Below, in pieces: positions 1 to 6,646 of a stretch of 12,854 nucleotides of DNA. The stretch is taken from the NCBI GenBank assembly GCA_029880065.1, contig JAOUPD010000026.1, positions 1-12,854 on the forward strand, read 5' to 3'. How positions within the stretch are numbered: the first letter of the stretch is position 1; each line of letters begins with the position of its first letter. The position numbers were made by a program, and so were the translations under genes. This DNA is from Hadesarchaea archaeon (lineage in GTDB: Archaea; Hadarchaeota; Hadarchaeia; Hadarchaeales; Hadarchaeaceae). Below the pieces are notes generated by a model, which saw only the letters and a list, made by a program, of their open reading frames with translations, was not told the DNA's origin and ran no database searches.

Positions 1-944
1 TGCACATCCTTCGCACCCAGCCTCAAAGCGGTTCTCGCGGCATCCATAGCCACATTTCCTCCCCCTATGACGGCCACTTTTTTACCCACCTTGATGGGTG
101 TGGCAAATTCGGGAAATTTGTAAGCCTTCATGAGATTAGAACGTGTCAGGAATTCGTTGGCAGAATATACATCGTTTAAATTTTCCCCATGGATGTGCAT
201 AAACTGGGGTGCGCCAGCGCCGTTCGCAAGAAATATTGCGTCAAACTCCTCCGCTAGTTCATCGACGCCTTTTGTAAGCCCCACCACGAAATCTGTTACT
301 ATTTCCACGCCAAGATCTTTAATTTTGTCTACTTCATATCCCACAATTTTTTTAGGTAATCTGAACTCAGGAATGCCATAAGTTAAAACACCTCCCGTTT
401 TATGAAGCGCCTCGAATATCGTTACATCATAACCCATCTTCGCTAGGTCTGCTGCACAAGTCAACCCGGCTGGCCCAGAACCCACGACCGCAACCAGTTT
501 ACCCTTCTTTTTACTATCCGGCAATTTCTCCTTTGTATCATGTTTTCTCGCCCAATCGGAGACAAACCGTTCCAGCCTCCCTATGGAAATCGGCTTGCCC
601 ATTTTATTATAAACACATGCGCGCTGGCACTGCTCCTCCTGCGGACAAACCCTTCCACACATGGTGGGGAGGCTATTTGTTTTTAATATTTCAAGATATG
701 CGCTAGCGAAATCCTCCTCAACTATCTTAAGGATGAACTGTGGGATGTGAATCTCAGCCGGACAGCCCTCAACACATGGCGGAGGGTTACACTGCAAACA
801 TCTCTGCGCCTCGTAGATGGCGTCTTCGGTAGTATACCCCAGCGGCACTTCGTCAAAATTGCGAATCCTTTTTCTAGAATCTTGCTCAGGCATCGGACGC
901 TGAGACCTTTTCATTCGCTCAGGGGCGGGTATCATTTCAGCCAT
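1..944 (-). CDS. nfnB: NfnB/GltD-like large subunit of NAD(P)H:ferredoxin oxidoreductase (partial, C-terminus beyond window)
   Basis: Flavoprotein oxidoreductase of the glutamate-synthase small-subunit family, acting in the cytoplasm. Read from the ATG at 944, 314 residues are open to the window edge. The N-terminal domain carries two four-cysteine sets for 4Fe-4S clusters (C49, C52, C57, C61 and C96, C100, C106, C110). A Rossmann FAD motif GSGPAG lies at 155-160 and the NADP(H) motif GGGNVAMD at 294-301. The rest of the NAD(P) domain and the C-terminal FAD part lie outside. Its start overlaps the stop of the upstream alpha-subunit gene (ATGGCTGA), as in NfnAB/SudAB operons. In known NfnAB the pair couples NADH, NADPH and ferredoxin by flavin-based electron bifurcation. 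The alternatives are sulfide dehydrogenase SudA or a stand-alone GltD-like protein; the partner gene makes Nfn/Sud most likely. Confidence 0.9.
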   Translation of the reverse strand, partial: MAEMIPAPERMKRSQRPMPEQDSRKRIRNFDEVPLGYTTEDAIYEAQRCLQCNPPPCVEGCPAEIHIPQFILKIVEEDFASAYLEILKTNSLPTMCGRVCPQEEQCQRACVYNKMGKPISIGRLERFVSDWARKHDTKEKLPDSKKKGKLVAVVGSGPAGLTCAADLAKMGYDVTIFEALHKTGGVLTYGIPEFRLPKKIVGYEVDKIKDLGVEIVTDFVVGLTKGVDELAEEFDAIFLANGAGAPQFMHIHGENLNDVYSANEFLTRSNLMKAYKFPEFATPIKVGKKVAVIGGGNVAMDAARTALRLGAKDV

Positions 945-1779
945 TTTCTTCCCTACATGCATTTCTGTAGGCTTCGAAGCAGAGTTTTTCCAGCTGCCCA
1001 TATCGCGCTAGTCGGTTCATGAATTCCTGCCAGTCAACCAAATGCCCATTGAACTCTGGACCATCCACACAGACAAACTTCGTCTCGCCATTCACGGTAA
1101 CCCTGCATGAGCCGCACATACCAGTTCCGTCAACCATGATGGCGTTCAAGCTGACGATCGTTTCTATCCCATATGGCTTAGTAACCTCACATGCAGCCTT
1201 CATCATCGGGGCAGGACCAATGGCCCACACTTTTTTTACATCCTTCTCCGTTCGCAACACTTCATCTAAAATCTCCGTTACGAAACCCTTCCTCGCGTAA
1301 CTCCCGTCATCAGTGGTAACCAAGAGCTCAGTGGAGGCTTTTCTCATCTCGTCCTCCATGATAATCAAATCTCTTGTTTTTGCGCCGATGATCGAGATGA
1401 CTCGGTTGCCAGCTTTTTTTAATTCCCGTGTTATGGGATATATGCAGGCGATACCCGTTCCTCCCCCTACGGTTACCACGGTTCCATATTTTTCGATTTT
1501 GGATGGATTGCCTAGGGGCCCGACAAGCGCAAAAAGTTCATCCCCCTCATTCATTTGGGAGAGCTGAGCTGTAGTCTTACCTACTACTTGGAATACGATG
1601 CGTATCCACCCATTTTCTCGATTGTAGTCGGCGATGGTCACCGGTATTCGTTCTCCTTTTTCATCAGCCAACAAAATTATAAACTGTCCCGGCTTGACCT
1701 TCTTTGCGATCAACGGGGCAGAGACTTTTAATGAAATGATGTTCGAGGCAATTTCCCTTTTAGTGATTATCCTATACAT
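937..1779 (-). CDS. nfnA: NfnA/SudB-type ferredoxin-NADP reductase alpha subunit
   Basis: Small subunit of the Nfn/Sud complex, 280 residues, related to PyrK and ferredoxin-NADP reductases. An FAD-binding strand RIPVTIAD lies at 44-51. The nucleotide-binding turn GGGTGIA is at 105-111 and the GPAPMM motif of the NAD(P) domain at 188-193. The C-terminal 2Fe-2S site shows C222, C225 and C237 within VDGTGMCGSCR and KFVCVDGPEF. The family is known to use three Cys and one Asp as ligands, so D217 is a candidate fourth ligand (inference). It precedes and overlaps nfnB by 8 bases. Before the ATG at 1779 the transcript reads AAAGGGTCAGGA, a usable Shine-Dalgarno region. The pair would balance NADH, NADPH and reduced ferredoxin, which could supply the reductive sulfur chemistry encoded farther right (inference). 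PyrK is less likely because no dihydroorotate dehydrogenase gene is nearby. Confidence 0.9.
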   Translation of the reverse strand: MYRIITKREIASNIISLKVSAPLIAKKVKPGQFIILLADEKGERIPVTIADYNRENGWIRIVFQVVGKTTAQLSQMNEGDELFALVGPLGNPSKIEKYGTVVTVGGGTGIACIYPITRELKKAGNRVISIIGAKTRDLIIMEDEMRKASTELLVTTDDGSYARKGFVTEILDEVLRTEKDVKKVWAIGPAPMMKAACEVTKPYGIETIVSLNAIMVDGTGMCGSCRVTVNGETKFVCVDGPEFNGHLVDWQEFMNRLARYGQLEKLCFEAYRNACREENG

Positions 1780-1811
1780 TCCTGACCCTTTCCATTAGGT
1801 ACATTACAATC

Positions 1812-1824
1812 AAACTTTAAATTA
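1812..1824 (-). promoter_or_regulatory. Putative TATA box of the nfnAB operon
   Basis: On the minus strand this reads AATAATTTAAAGT, an archaeal TATA-like stretch about 35-45 bases before the nfnA ATG at 1779. That leaves room for a short leader holding the AGGGTCAGGA ribosome site. It lies in the 51-base gap shared with the divergent gene at 1831, so the two may be read from overlapping promoters. Confidence 0.45.
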
Positions 1825-1830
1825 TTAAAT

Positions 1831-2214
1831 ATGTTACAATTACTGCTCTGGCTGCTCCCAATCATCGATGTCTTCGCTCTCAAGCGAATCGTGGCGTATT
1901 ACCGCTCACTCGACGTTCGAGTTCCGATGCGCCACGCGAGGCTTGGAACGGTCGAACGGTGGGTTGGATACCTGCCAGCTGGCTTCATCATCTGCTGGTT
2001 CTCGGACTTCTTAACGGCTCTACTTTTGATCATATTCGTACTCGCGGTTATAGGGCCCCTCGAGCTTTACTTGATGCATCGTGGGGCCAGACCCTGGAGG
2101 TTTTTAAAACGAAAGCCCCCCAAACTCGTGACGAAAATTTTTCTGCTCGAGGGCTATAATGCCATAGGATACTACTTGCTGGGAGCCCTGCTTGCACTAC
2201 TGGTCAATGTCTGA
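1831..2214 (+). CDS. Small integral membrane protein of unknown function
   Basis: A 127-residue protein I do not recognise. It begins with a hydrophobic helix (about residues 1-17), then a basic stretch with KRIVAYYR and several Arg. Next comes a long hydrophobic region at about 47-82 that could form two helices, a basic loop with WRFLKRKPPK, and a last helix at about 108-126. The Arg/Lys-rich loops between hydrophobic segments follow the positive-inside pattern of a real membrane protein. No Shine-Dalgarno precedes the ATG at 1831, so a leaderless mRNA or a different start is possible. It is divergent from nfnA across 51 bases and its end overlaps the convergent UPF0201 gene by 11 bases. A shadow frame cannot be excluded. 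Confidence 0.55.
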   Translation: MLQLLLWLLPIIDVFALKRIVAYYRSLDVRVPMRHARLGTVERWVGYLPAGFIICWFSDFLTALLLIIFVLAVIGPLELYLMHRGARPWRFLKRKPPKLVTKIFLLEGYNAIGYYLLGALLALLVNV

Positions 2215-2608
2215 CCTCGCGGATGGGCTTTCCCTCCCGCGTTCGAGGGGCGAGGTAATCAATCAAACGTTCGATGTCCGGGGCCTCCAGCTTCACGACA
2301 ATGGGGCCGAGCGGGGACTCGCCTCCTGTAAAGCTTACTTTACCGACGAAAGCCACCTGCTTGTTTAACATGAATTGTACCACATTGCCTCGCCTGCCTC
2401 GGAGCATAACCGAGCGGGCTGAGTCACGGATGGCTTGTTCTCTCAAAAGCTGATGCAATCGATCAAGCGACTCCGCGCGGATGGACTCCCCAACTAGTGA
2501 ATTTTCATTTTGGCCGAACTCAAGGGTGGGGAATATTTTCTTTACCGCTGCTTCGACCTTCTCCTTATCTTCAGTCGGCTTTACCTCTACCTCGACCTGC
2601 AACCTCAA
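2204..2608 (-). CDS. UPF0201 family protein (COG1325, predicted RNA-binding/exosome-associated)
   Basis: A 134-residue archaeal protein of the UPF0201 family, described as having a dsRBD-like or RNA-binding fold and linked by genome context to the exosome; no biochemical role is established. Family traits seen are an N-terminal beta-rich stretch (VEVEVKPTED), the central LLREQAIRDSARSVM, the block FMLNKQVAFVGKVSF, and a C-terminal LGPIVVKL...LIDYLAP. It begins at a TTG whose bases overlap the TGA of the upstream UPF0200 gene (TTGA), with GGTGG a few bases before. The two are therefore translationally coupled. In Archaeoglobus and some other archaea UPF0200 and UPF0201 are fused into one polypeptide, which supports a joint function. 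Its tail overlaps the convergent gene at 1831-2214. Confidence 0.85.
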   Translation of the reverse strand: MRLQVEVEVKPTEDKEKVEAAVKKIFPTLEFGQNENSLVGESIRAESLDRLHQLLREQAIRDSARSVMLRGRRGNVVQFMLNKQVAFVGKVSFTGGESPLGPIVVKLEAPDIERLIDYLAPRTREGKPIREVRH

Positions 2609-3171
2609 GCCTTGCCACCAACCAAGTTCTCAAAAAGTTTGACCGCACGATTACGAAGTTCATCGAGTGTTCCCTCGTTCACGATGATGAAATCTGCGAG
2701 CGTGAAAGCCTCACCCAAACCCCAGCTGAGCTCACGGCGGTCCTTCTCTCGAAATGATTTTAACTCTATCACATCATCGACCCTCCCTCGAGAGGCGACG
2801 CGGGAATAGCGGGTGTGTTCGCTAGCCCAAACCGCAAGTAAATGAAAACTGTCTCCGAAGGAGCGACGGAACTCTTCAACCTCAGCTATGCCACGAATTC
2901 CATCAACGACGACCGCCTGCTTTCCCTTGCCCCGGGACTCAATCAGCGGGACACATCGCTTGGCAATCGCGCCCAAGCCCTCGCGCTTTCTGAACTCATT
3001 CGCGACTGCCGCGACGGTCGATTCGTTAATCTCCTGACCCTGGCGCTTAACCTCCTCCCAGACAATGTCACCCATCCGAATACTCGTTACATTAAATTCA
3101 GCAAGAACCTTAGCCACTTCAGTCTTCCCCGAACCGTGAAGACCGACGATACCGATTATCTCAAGCGCCAT
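2605..3171 (-). CDS. UPF0200 family P-loop NTPase (dephospho-CoA kinase-like fold)
   Basis: A 188-residue nucleotide-binding protein of the archaeal UPF0200 family, which resembles dephospho-CoA kinase and nucleoside monophosphate kinases in fold. A Walker A motif GLHGSGKT lies at 10-17 near the N-terminus. MGDIVWEEVKRQG follows, with the Asp and Arg region where kinases of this fold bind acceptor. VVVDGIRGIAEVEEFR at about 90-105 gives a Walker B-like strand ending in Asp. RVASRGRVDD and an Arg-rich segment resemble a lid. The substrate is unknown, and I do not assign dephospho-CoA kinase activity because archaea use an unrelated GTP-dependent enzyme. Its ATG overlaps the TAA of the RAM-domain gene (TAATG) and its TGA overlaps the UPF0201 start, so three genes form one compact operon. 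Confidence 0.85.
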   Translation of the reverse strand: MALEIIGIVGLHGSGKTEVAKVLAEFNVTSIRMGDIVWEEVKRQGQEINESTVAAVANEFRKREGLGAIAKRCVPLIESRGKGKQAVVVDGIRGIAEVEEFRRSFGDSFHLLAVWASEHTRYSRVASRGRVDDVIELKSFREKDRRELSWGLGEAFTLADFIIVNEGTLDELRNRAVKLFENLVGGKA

Positions 3172-3404
3172 TACAATCCTACCACAATCAACGTCGTAGT
3201 ATTTGTAACGCCCGAGGTGCTCCGAATTTCTCCAAAAATAATTTTGGTCAACTTTTCCAGCGAGTCGACCTCAATACGGGCGACGATGTCGTAAGGTCCC
3301 GCAACGGTTTCCGCCTTTTTAATACCCTCGATGGATTTGATTTTCCGGAATACCTCTGCCGTTTTTCCCGGTTCGGCGGATATTAAGCTATACGCGTTCA
3401 CCAT
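3171..3404 (-). CDS. Stand-alone Lrp/AsnC ligand-binding (RAM) domain protein
   Basis: A 77-residue protein consisting only of the alpha-beta RAM domain found at the C-terminus of Lrp/AsnC regulators, without the DNA-binding helix-turn-helix. Typical features are the first strand AYSLISAEPGK, the helix TAEVFRKIKSIEGI, the central AETVAGPYDIVARIEV and the final strand TTTLIVV. RAM domains assemble as ring oligomers and often bind amino acids; the ligand here is not visible. I chose the ATG at 3404 because GGAGGTG at 3412-3418 sits six bases before it. The in-frame GTG at 3419 is part of that ribosome site, so it would be a wrong start. It is the first gene of the operon with UPF0200 and UPF0201. 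It may be a small sensor or a partner for a full Lrp protein elsewhere. Confidence 0.85.
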   Translation of the reverse strand: MVNAYSLISAEPGKTAEVFRKIKSIEGIKKAETVAGPYDIVARIEVDSLEKLTKIIFGEIRSTSGVTNTTTLIVVGL

Positions 3405-3464
3405 TTCCCCCACCTCCACACTAATTTCTAGCGGCTCGCTTTAAAATCTCTCGCCTTCCACATA

Positions 3465-3480
3465 ACTTTATTTAAAAAAT
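3465..3480 (-). promoter_or_regulatory. Putative TATA box of the RAM/UPF0200/UPF0201 operon
   Basis: The minus strand reads ATTTTTTAAATAAAGT, an archaeal TATA element. About 26 bases downstream the predicted transcription start falls near 3447. This leaves a leader of some 43 bases before the ATG at 3404, containing the GGAGGTG site. The gap 3405-3637 serves two divergent operons. Confidence 0.6.
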
Positions 3481-3552
3481 GGGCACTGCTACTGTGGGCT
3501 CTTCGTGAGCCAAAAATCTTAATTTTTTTATATTCCTGTGAGTAATTTTTCA

Positions 3553-3571
3553 ATCCAAAAAATATAAATAG
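3553..3571 (+). promoter_or_regulatory. Putative promoter of the sulfur operon
   Basis: AATCCAAAAAATATAAATA holds a clear TATA-like core (ATATAAAT, 3562-3569), so transcription would start near 3590-3596. This is the only good TATA element I see before the six genes of 3638-8564, whose junctions are overlapping or short, so they are probably one transcript. With this start, the transcript would begin just before GGGGGT (3598-3603). Confidence 0.6.
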
Positions 3572-3637
3572 CAGTATTTATCACTGGTTCCTGAAATCGG
3601 GGGTATTAGACTGACCAAACCCAAGGTAAACAAGTCG

Positions 3638-5125
3638 GTGGCCGAGATAAACGACCGGATCAGGCGCGGCGATGCGGTGGTAGTGACAGCGGAGGAGATG
3701 ATAGAAATCGTGAGGGAAAGGGGAGAAGTCGAGGCTGCCAAAGAAGTGGACATCGTCACCACGGGAACCTTCGGGGCGATGTGCAGCTCGGGGGCTTGGT
3801 TGAACTTCGGGCATGCTGACCCGCCAATCAAAATGCAGCGTGTCTGGCTCAACGATGTCGAAGCTTACACCGGCGTTGCGGCCGTCGATGCTTACATAGG
3901 CGCCACCCAGCTCAGCGAGACCCGCGGCTTTGAGTACGGCGGCGGGCACGTCATCGAAGATTTGATTAGGGGTAAAAAAATCGAGGTCAGGGCAATCGCG
4001 TATGGCACCGATTGCTACCCACGTAAGGAGCTCGAGACCACTATAACCAAGGATGACATAAACCAGGCCGTCCTCTGCAACCCACGTAACGCCTACCAGC
4101 GCTACGTCGCGGCCACGAACTCGCGTGATGAAACGATCTACACCTACATGGGTACCTTGCTGCCGAACTATGGCAACGTGACCTACTCGGGCTCGGGCGC
4201 TTTGAGCCCGCTGCACAACGACCCCAATTATGAAACAATTGGCGTCGGGACGCGTATCTTCTTAGGAGGCACCCAAGGGTACATCTTCTGGGAAGGCACC
4301 CAACATGCGCCGACCAAAGCAATGGGGACCATCATGACCATTGGGAACCTAAAAGAAATGGATGCACGTTACATCAGAGGAGCAACGATTGAAAAGTACG
4401 GCTCCACACTTTACGTAGGGCTGGGCATCCCGATTCCAATCATAAACGAACGAGTCGCAAAGACAACTGGTGTCAGCGATGAGGAGATAAAAACAGACCT
4501 CACCGACTACGGGACTCCTCGAAGGGACCGTCCAATCCTTAGGGAGGTCACCTACGTTGAACTGAAATCTGGGAAGGTTGAAATTAACGGTAATGAAGTA
4601 CTCGTCAGCTCTATGAGCAGCCTGAAGCGGGCGAGAGAAATCGCTGGCGTCCTAAAGAAGTGGATTGAAGAAAAGCGATTCTTCCTTTCCCAACCCGTGG
4701 AGGGGCTGCCAACCGATCAAGTGTTCAAGCCGATAAAACAGGTCGCAGGCGTCCCATTTGTCAGTGACATTATGACACGAGAGGTGGTAACCGCCAAGCC
4801 AAGCGACTCGATTGCCAGCGCGGCGAAGATATTTGCGAAGCACAACTTCGACCATCTCCCGGTCGTAGATGCCAAAGGGAAACTCGTGGGAATCGCGACC
4901 TCGTGGGATATAGCCGTTGCAGTCGGGACTGGTAAGAAAAAATTGTCAGAGGTTCTGAGTTCCAAGGTCATAACGGCAAAGGAGGACGAGCCGGTCGATG
5001 CGGTAGCGAGAAGACTTGAAACACATAAAATCTCTGGAGTTCCCGTGATAAACGCTCGAGGCGAGCTCAGAGGAATCCTGACGAATCAGGATCTGTCTAA
5101 GTTGTTAGGGGGACGAGGAAGATGA
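3638..5125 (+). CDS. COG1900/DUF39 homocysteine biosynthesis protein with C-terminal CBS pair
   Basis: Orthologue-type match to Methanosarcina MA1821, which together with the NIL-ferredoxin MA1822 is needed to make homocysteine from aspartate semialdehyde and sulfide. It has 495 residues from the GTG at 3638. The DUF39 domain covers about 1-350 and includes Cys in FGAMCSSGA (C49) and GTDCYPRKE (C126), the probable conserved reactive cysteines. Other family blocks are GGTQGYIFWEGTQHAP and LGIPIPIINE. Two CBS motifs follow at about 373-495 (VSDIMTREVV...LPVVDAKGKLVGIAT and VPVINARGELRGILT), a likely nucleotide- or SAM-sensing unit. The start is uncertain. The family usually has a few more residues, and an in-frame CTG at 3611 lies seven bases after GGGGGT, whereas the GTG at 3638 follows AAGGT by ten. 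Its TGA overlaps the next ATG (ATGA). Confidence 0.93.
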   Translation: MAEINDRIRRGDAVVVTAEEMIEIVRERGEVEAAKEVDIVTTGTFGAMCSSGAWLNFGHADPPIKMQRVWLNDVEAYTGVAAVDAYIGATQLSETRGFEYGGGHVIEDLIRGKKIEVRAIAYGTDCYPRKELETTITKDDINQAVLCNPRNAYQRYVAATNSRDETIYTYMGTLLPNYGNVTYSGSGALSPLHNDPNYETIGVGTRIFLGGTQGYIFWEGTQHAPTKAMGTIMTIGNLKEMDARYIRGATIEKYGSTLYVGLGIPIPIINERVAKTTGVSDEEIKTDLTDYGTPRRDRPILREVTYVELKSGKVEINGNEVLVSSMSSLKRAREIAGVLKKWIEEKRFFLSQPVEGLPTDQVFKPIKQVAGVPFVSDIMTREVVTAKPSDSIASAAKIFAKHNFDHLPVVDAKGKLVGIATSWDIAVAVGTGKKKLSEVLSSKVITAKEDEPVDAVARRLETHKISGVPVINARGELRGILTNQDLSKLLGGRGR

Positions 5126-5523
5126 CTCGAAAGGTGCTATTGAGGTACTCCACTCAGAAAGCCACAGAGCCCATTTTAGCATCAGTAATCAAAAAAACTG
5201 AGATCCTGCCCAATATTCTGTACGCTGAACTCAGCACAAAAGGTGGAGAGATACTGCTTTCAATCGATGCTCCTGACAAGGAGGTCGATAAGACAATCGC
5301 GCTGTTCAAGCAAAAAGGCGTCGAAGTCCAAGAGATTAAGCGCGCTATCGAGCTCGACCGCGATTCATGCTTCGACTGCGGGGCATGTCTCTCACTCTGT
5401 CCGACTGGCGCGCTGTATATGACTGACGACAAATCGGTCGAACTCGAAGAGAACAAGTGTATTTACTGCGAACTCTGCGTACCATCATGCCCGGTGCGGG
5501 CGCTCAAGTTATCGAAGTTCTAG
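5122..5523 (+). CDS. NIL-domain 2x[4Fe-4S] ferredoxin (MA1822-type)
   Basis: A 133-residue electron-transfer partner of the COG1900 protein. Residues 1-72 form a NIL domain; the namesake stretch LPNILYAEL is visible at 29-37. The NIL domain is known from methionine transporters, where it binds sulfur amino acids. Residues 77-133 form a two-cluster ferredoxin with C83, C86, C89, C93 and C113, C116, C119, C123, each fourth Cys followed by Pro. In Methanosarcina this protein works with the COG1900 protein in sulfide-dependent homocysteine formation, presumably delivering electrons. Its ATG overlaps the TGA of the preceding gene, with GAGGAAG just upstream, so translation is coupled. Its TAG abuts the GTG of the UPF0280 reading frame. 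Confidence 0.95.
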   Translation: MTRKVLLRYSTQKATEPILASVIKKTEILPNILYAELSTKGGEILLSIDAPDKEVDKTIALFKQKGVEVQEIKRAIELDRDSCFDCGACLSLCPTGALYMTDDKSVELEENKCIYCELCVPSCPVRALKLSKF

Positions 5524-5532
5524 GTGACCCAA

Positions 5533-6288
5533 ATGTACTCGCAAACTTGGTCCTTCAAGGAGACCAACCTCCATATAAAGTGCGACGATGAGCGGACGAT
5601 ATATTCTGCAATCGACGCCAGCCTACGGGCCCGAAGCGAGATTGAGCGATACGTCCTCGCGCATCCAGAGTTTCGATGGTCACTTGAGCCTCTGAAGCTA
5701 GAGGGAAAACACCCAAGAGTCATCGAACTCATGCTGAGGGCAGGTGAACTCGCAGGGATAGGACCCTTCGCAGCTGTTGCCGGAGCCATCTCACAGGTCG
5801 CTGCTGAGGCTGCGCAAAACGCCGGCACCGAAAACGTGCTGGTGGAAAACGGAGGGGACATAACCATAATTGGCACTAGAGATTTCCGTGTGGGGGTCTT
5901 CGCGGGCGATGCACAAAGCTCCGGAAAAATAGGATTTCTTGTTCGGGCTGTGGAGTTGCCGATAGGGATATGCACGAGCTCGGGAACGATCGGTCACTCG
6001 TTGAGCTTTGGGCAGGCGGATGCCGTCGTCGCGGTTGCGCGCGAAACCTCGGTGGCGGACGCGGCAGCTACCTCAATAGCGAACGCGGTTAGAGGAGAAG
6101 ACCTCAAATCATCAATCGAACAGGGACTGAGCCGGGCCAAGCGCATTCAAGAAATTAGGGGCTGTCTGATCATGAGGAGAGAACACATTGGCACTTGGGG
6201 CAAGCTCCCTGAGATAATTCAGGTGTCACCAGAATTTCAAGAACTCTCAAACACCCGGAAAAAATATCAAGATTACGGGCTAGAGTAG
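5533..6288 (+). CDS. UPF0280 family protein (COG2122, MA1715-type sulfide assimilation protein)
   Basis: Member of UPF0280, whose Methanosarcina representative MA1715 improves sulfide assimilation; its reaction is unknown. The protein has 251 residues from the ATG at 5533. The stretch HPEFRWSLEPL near residues 42-52 is typical. The later blocks VENGGDI and SSGTIGHSLSFGQADAVVAV, then VADAAATSIANAV, resemble the Gly-rich and ADA..T motifs of ApbE-like flavin-linked proteins; this resemblance is my observation, not proof. The frame is open from a GTG at 5524 that abuts the previous TAG. I prefer the ATG at 5533 because GGTGA at 5523-5527 sits five bases before it as a Shine-Dalgarno. Placement directly after COG1900 and NIL-ferredoxin brings all three known sulfide/homocysteine proteins together. 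Confidence 0.92.
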   Translation: MYSQTWSFKETNLHIKCDDERTIYSAIDASLRARSEIERYVLAHPEFRWSLEPLKLEGKHPRVIELMLRAGELAGIGPFAAVAGAISQVAAEAAQNAGTENVLVENGGDITIIGTRDFRVGVFAGDAQSSGKIGFLVRAVELPIGICTSSGTIGHSLSFGQADAVVAVARETSVADAAATSIANAVRGEDLKSSIEQGLSRAKRIQEIRGCLIMRREHIGTWGKLPEIIQVSPEFQELSNTRKKYQDYGLE

Positions 6289-6328
6289 GCATTAATTTCA
6301 TAGAACTTCAATGTGAAATGGGAAATAG

Positions 6329-6610
6329 ATGGCAATCACCGTGAAATTCTTCGCGGGATTTCGTGAAGCTACCGGGAAAAGACAGGCGAGCATCGAGGGA
6401 GTAAACAACATCACTTCCCTCCTTGACGAGCTCGTCCGCAGGTTTGGAGAGAAGCTTGCGGAACAACTTTACTCTTCCAACACGCGAGAACTCCGCAAAA
6501 CTGTAAACATTTTGGTGAATGGCAGAAGGCTAGATTTTCTTCAAGAATTCAACACGCCACTGAAAGATGGGGATGAAGTGGCGATATTTCCACCAGTTGC
6601 TGGGGGTTAG
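6329..6610 (+). CDS. MoaD/ThiS-family ubiquitin-like sulfur carrier protein
   Basis: A 93-residue beta-grasp protein: first strand ITVKFFAGFREATGK, a helix SLLDELVRRFGEKLAEQL, NILVNGRRLDF, then PLKDGDEVAIFPPVAGG. It ends exactly in Gly-Gly, the tail that an E1-like enzyme adenylates and that is then converted to a thiocarboxylate. No C-terminal extension needs removal, unlike HcyS- or CysO-type carriers that require a JAMM protease. It lies 40 bases after UPF0280 and directly before a ThiF/MoeB-like gene in the same frame, with one TAG between. MoaD of molybdopterin synthesis is the default annotation, but no other molybdopterin gene is present. The neighbours point to sulfur amino acid synthesis or tRNA thiolation (inference). 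The ribosome site is weak (GGGAA). Confidence 0.9.
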   Translation: MAITVKFFAGFREATGKRQASIEGVNNITSLLDELVRRFGEKLAEQLYSSNTRELRKTVNILVNGRRLDFLQEFNTPLKDGDEVAIFPPVAGG

Positions 6611-6646
6611 CTTACGCTAGAGGAGTTTGGGAGATACAGCCGCCAG

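Noticed and set aside
2842..3294. 150-codon plus-strand open frame opposite UPF0200 and the RAM gene
   Set aside because: It shadows two recognisable genes on the other strand and shows no domain.
3497..3511. Stem-loop GGCTC-TTCGT-GAGCC followed by A- and T-rich bases between the divergent operons
   Set aside because: The stem is only five base pairs and lies upstream of both promoters, where no terminator is expected. It could occur by chance.
3581..4216. Long minus-strand open frame (211 codons) opposite the COG1900 gene
   Set aside because: It is antisense to a clearly conserved protein, has no family motif and arises from GC-rich codon bias.
5121..6288. NIL-ferredoxin and UPF0280 also share a frame across a TAG, suggesting a read-through fusion
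   Set aside because: UPF0280 has its own ATG with a well-spaced GGTGA site, so the shared frame needs no special explanation (one chance in three).
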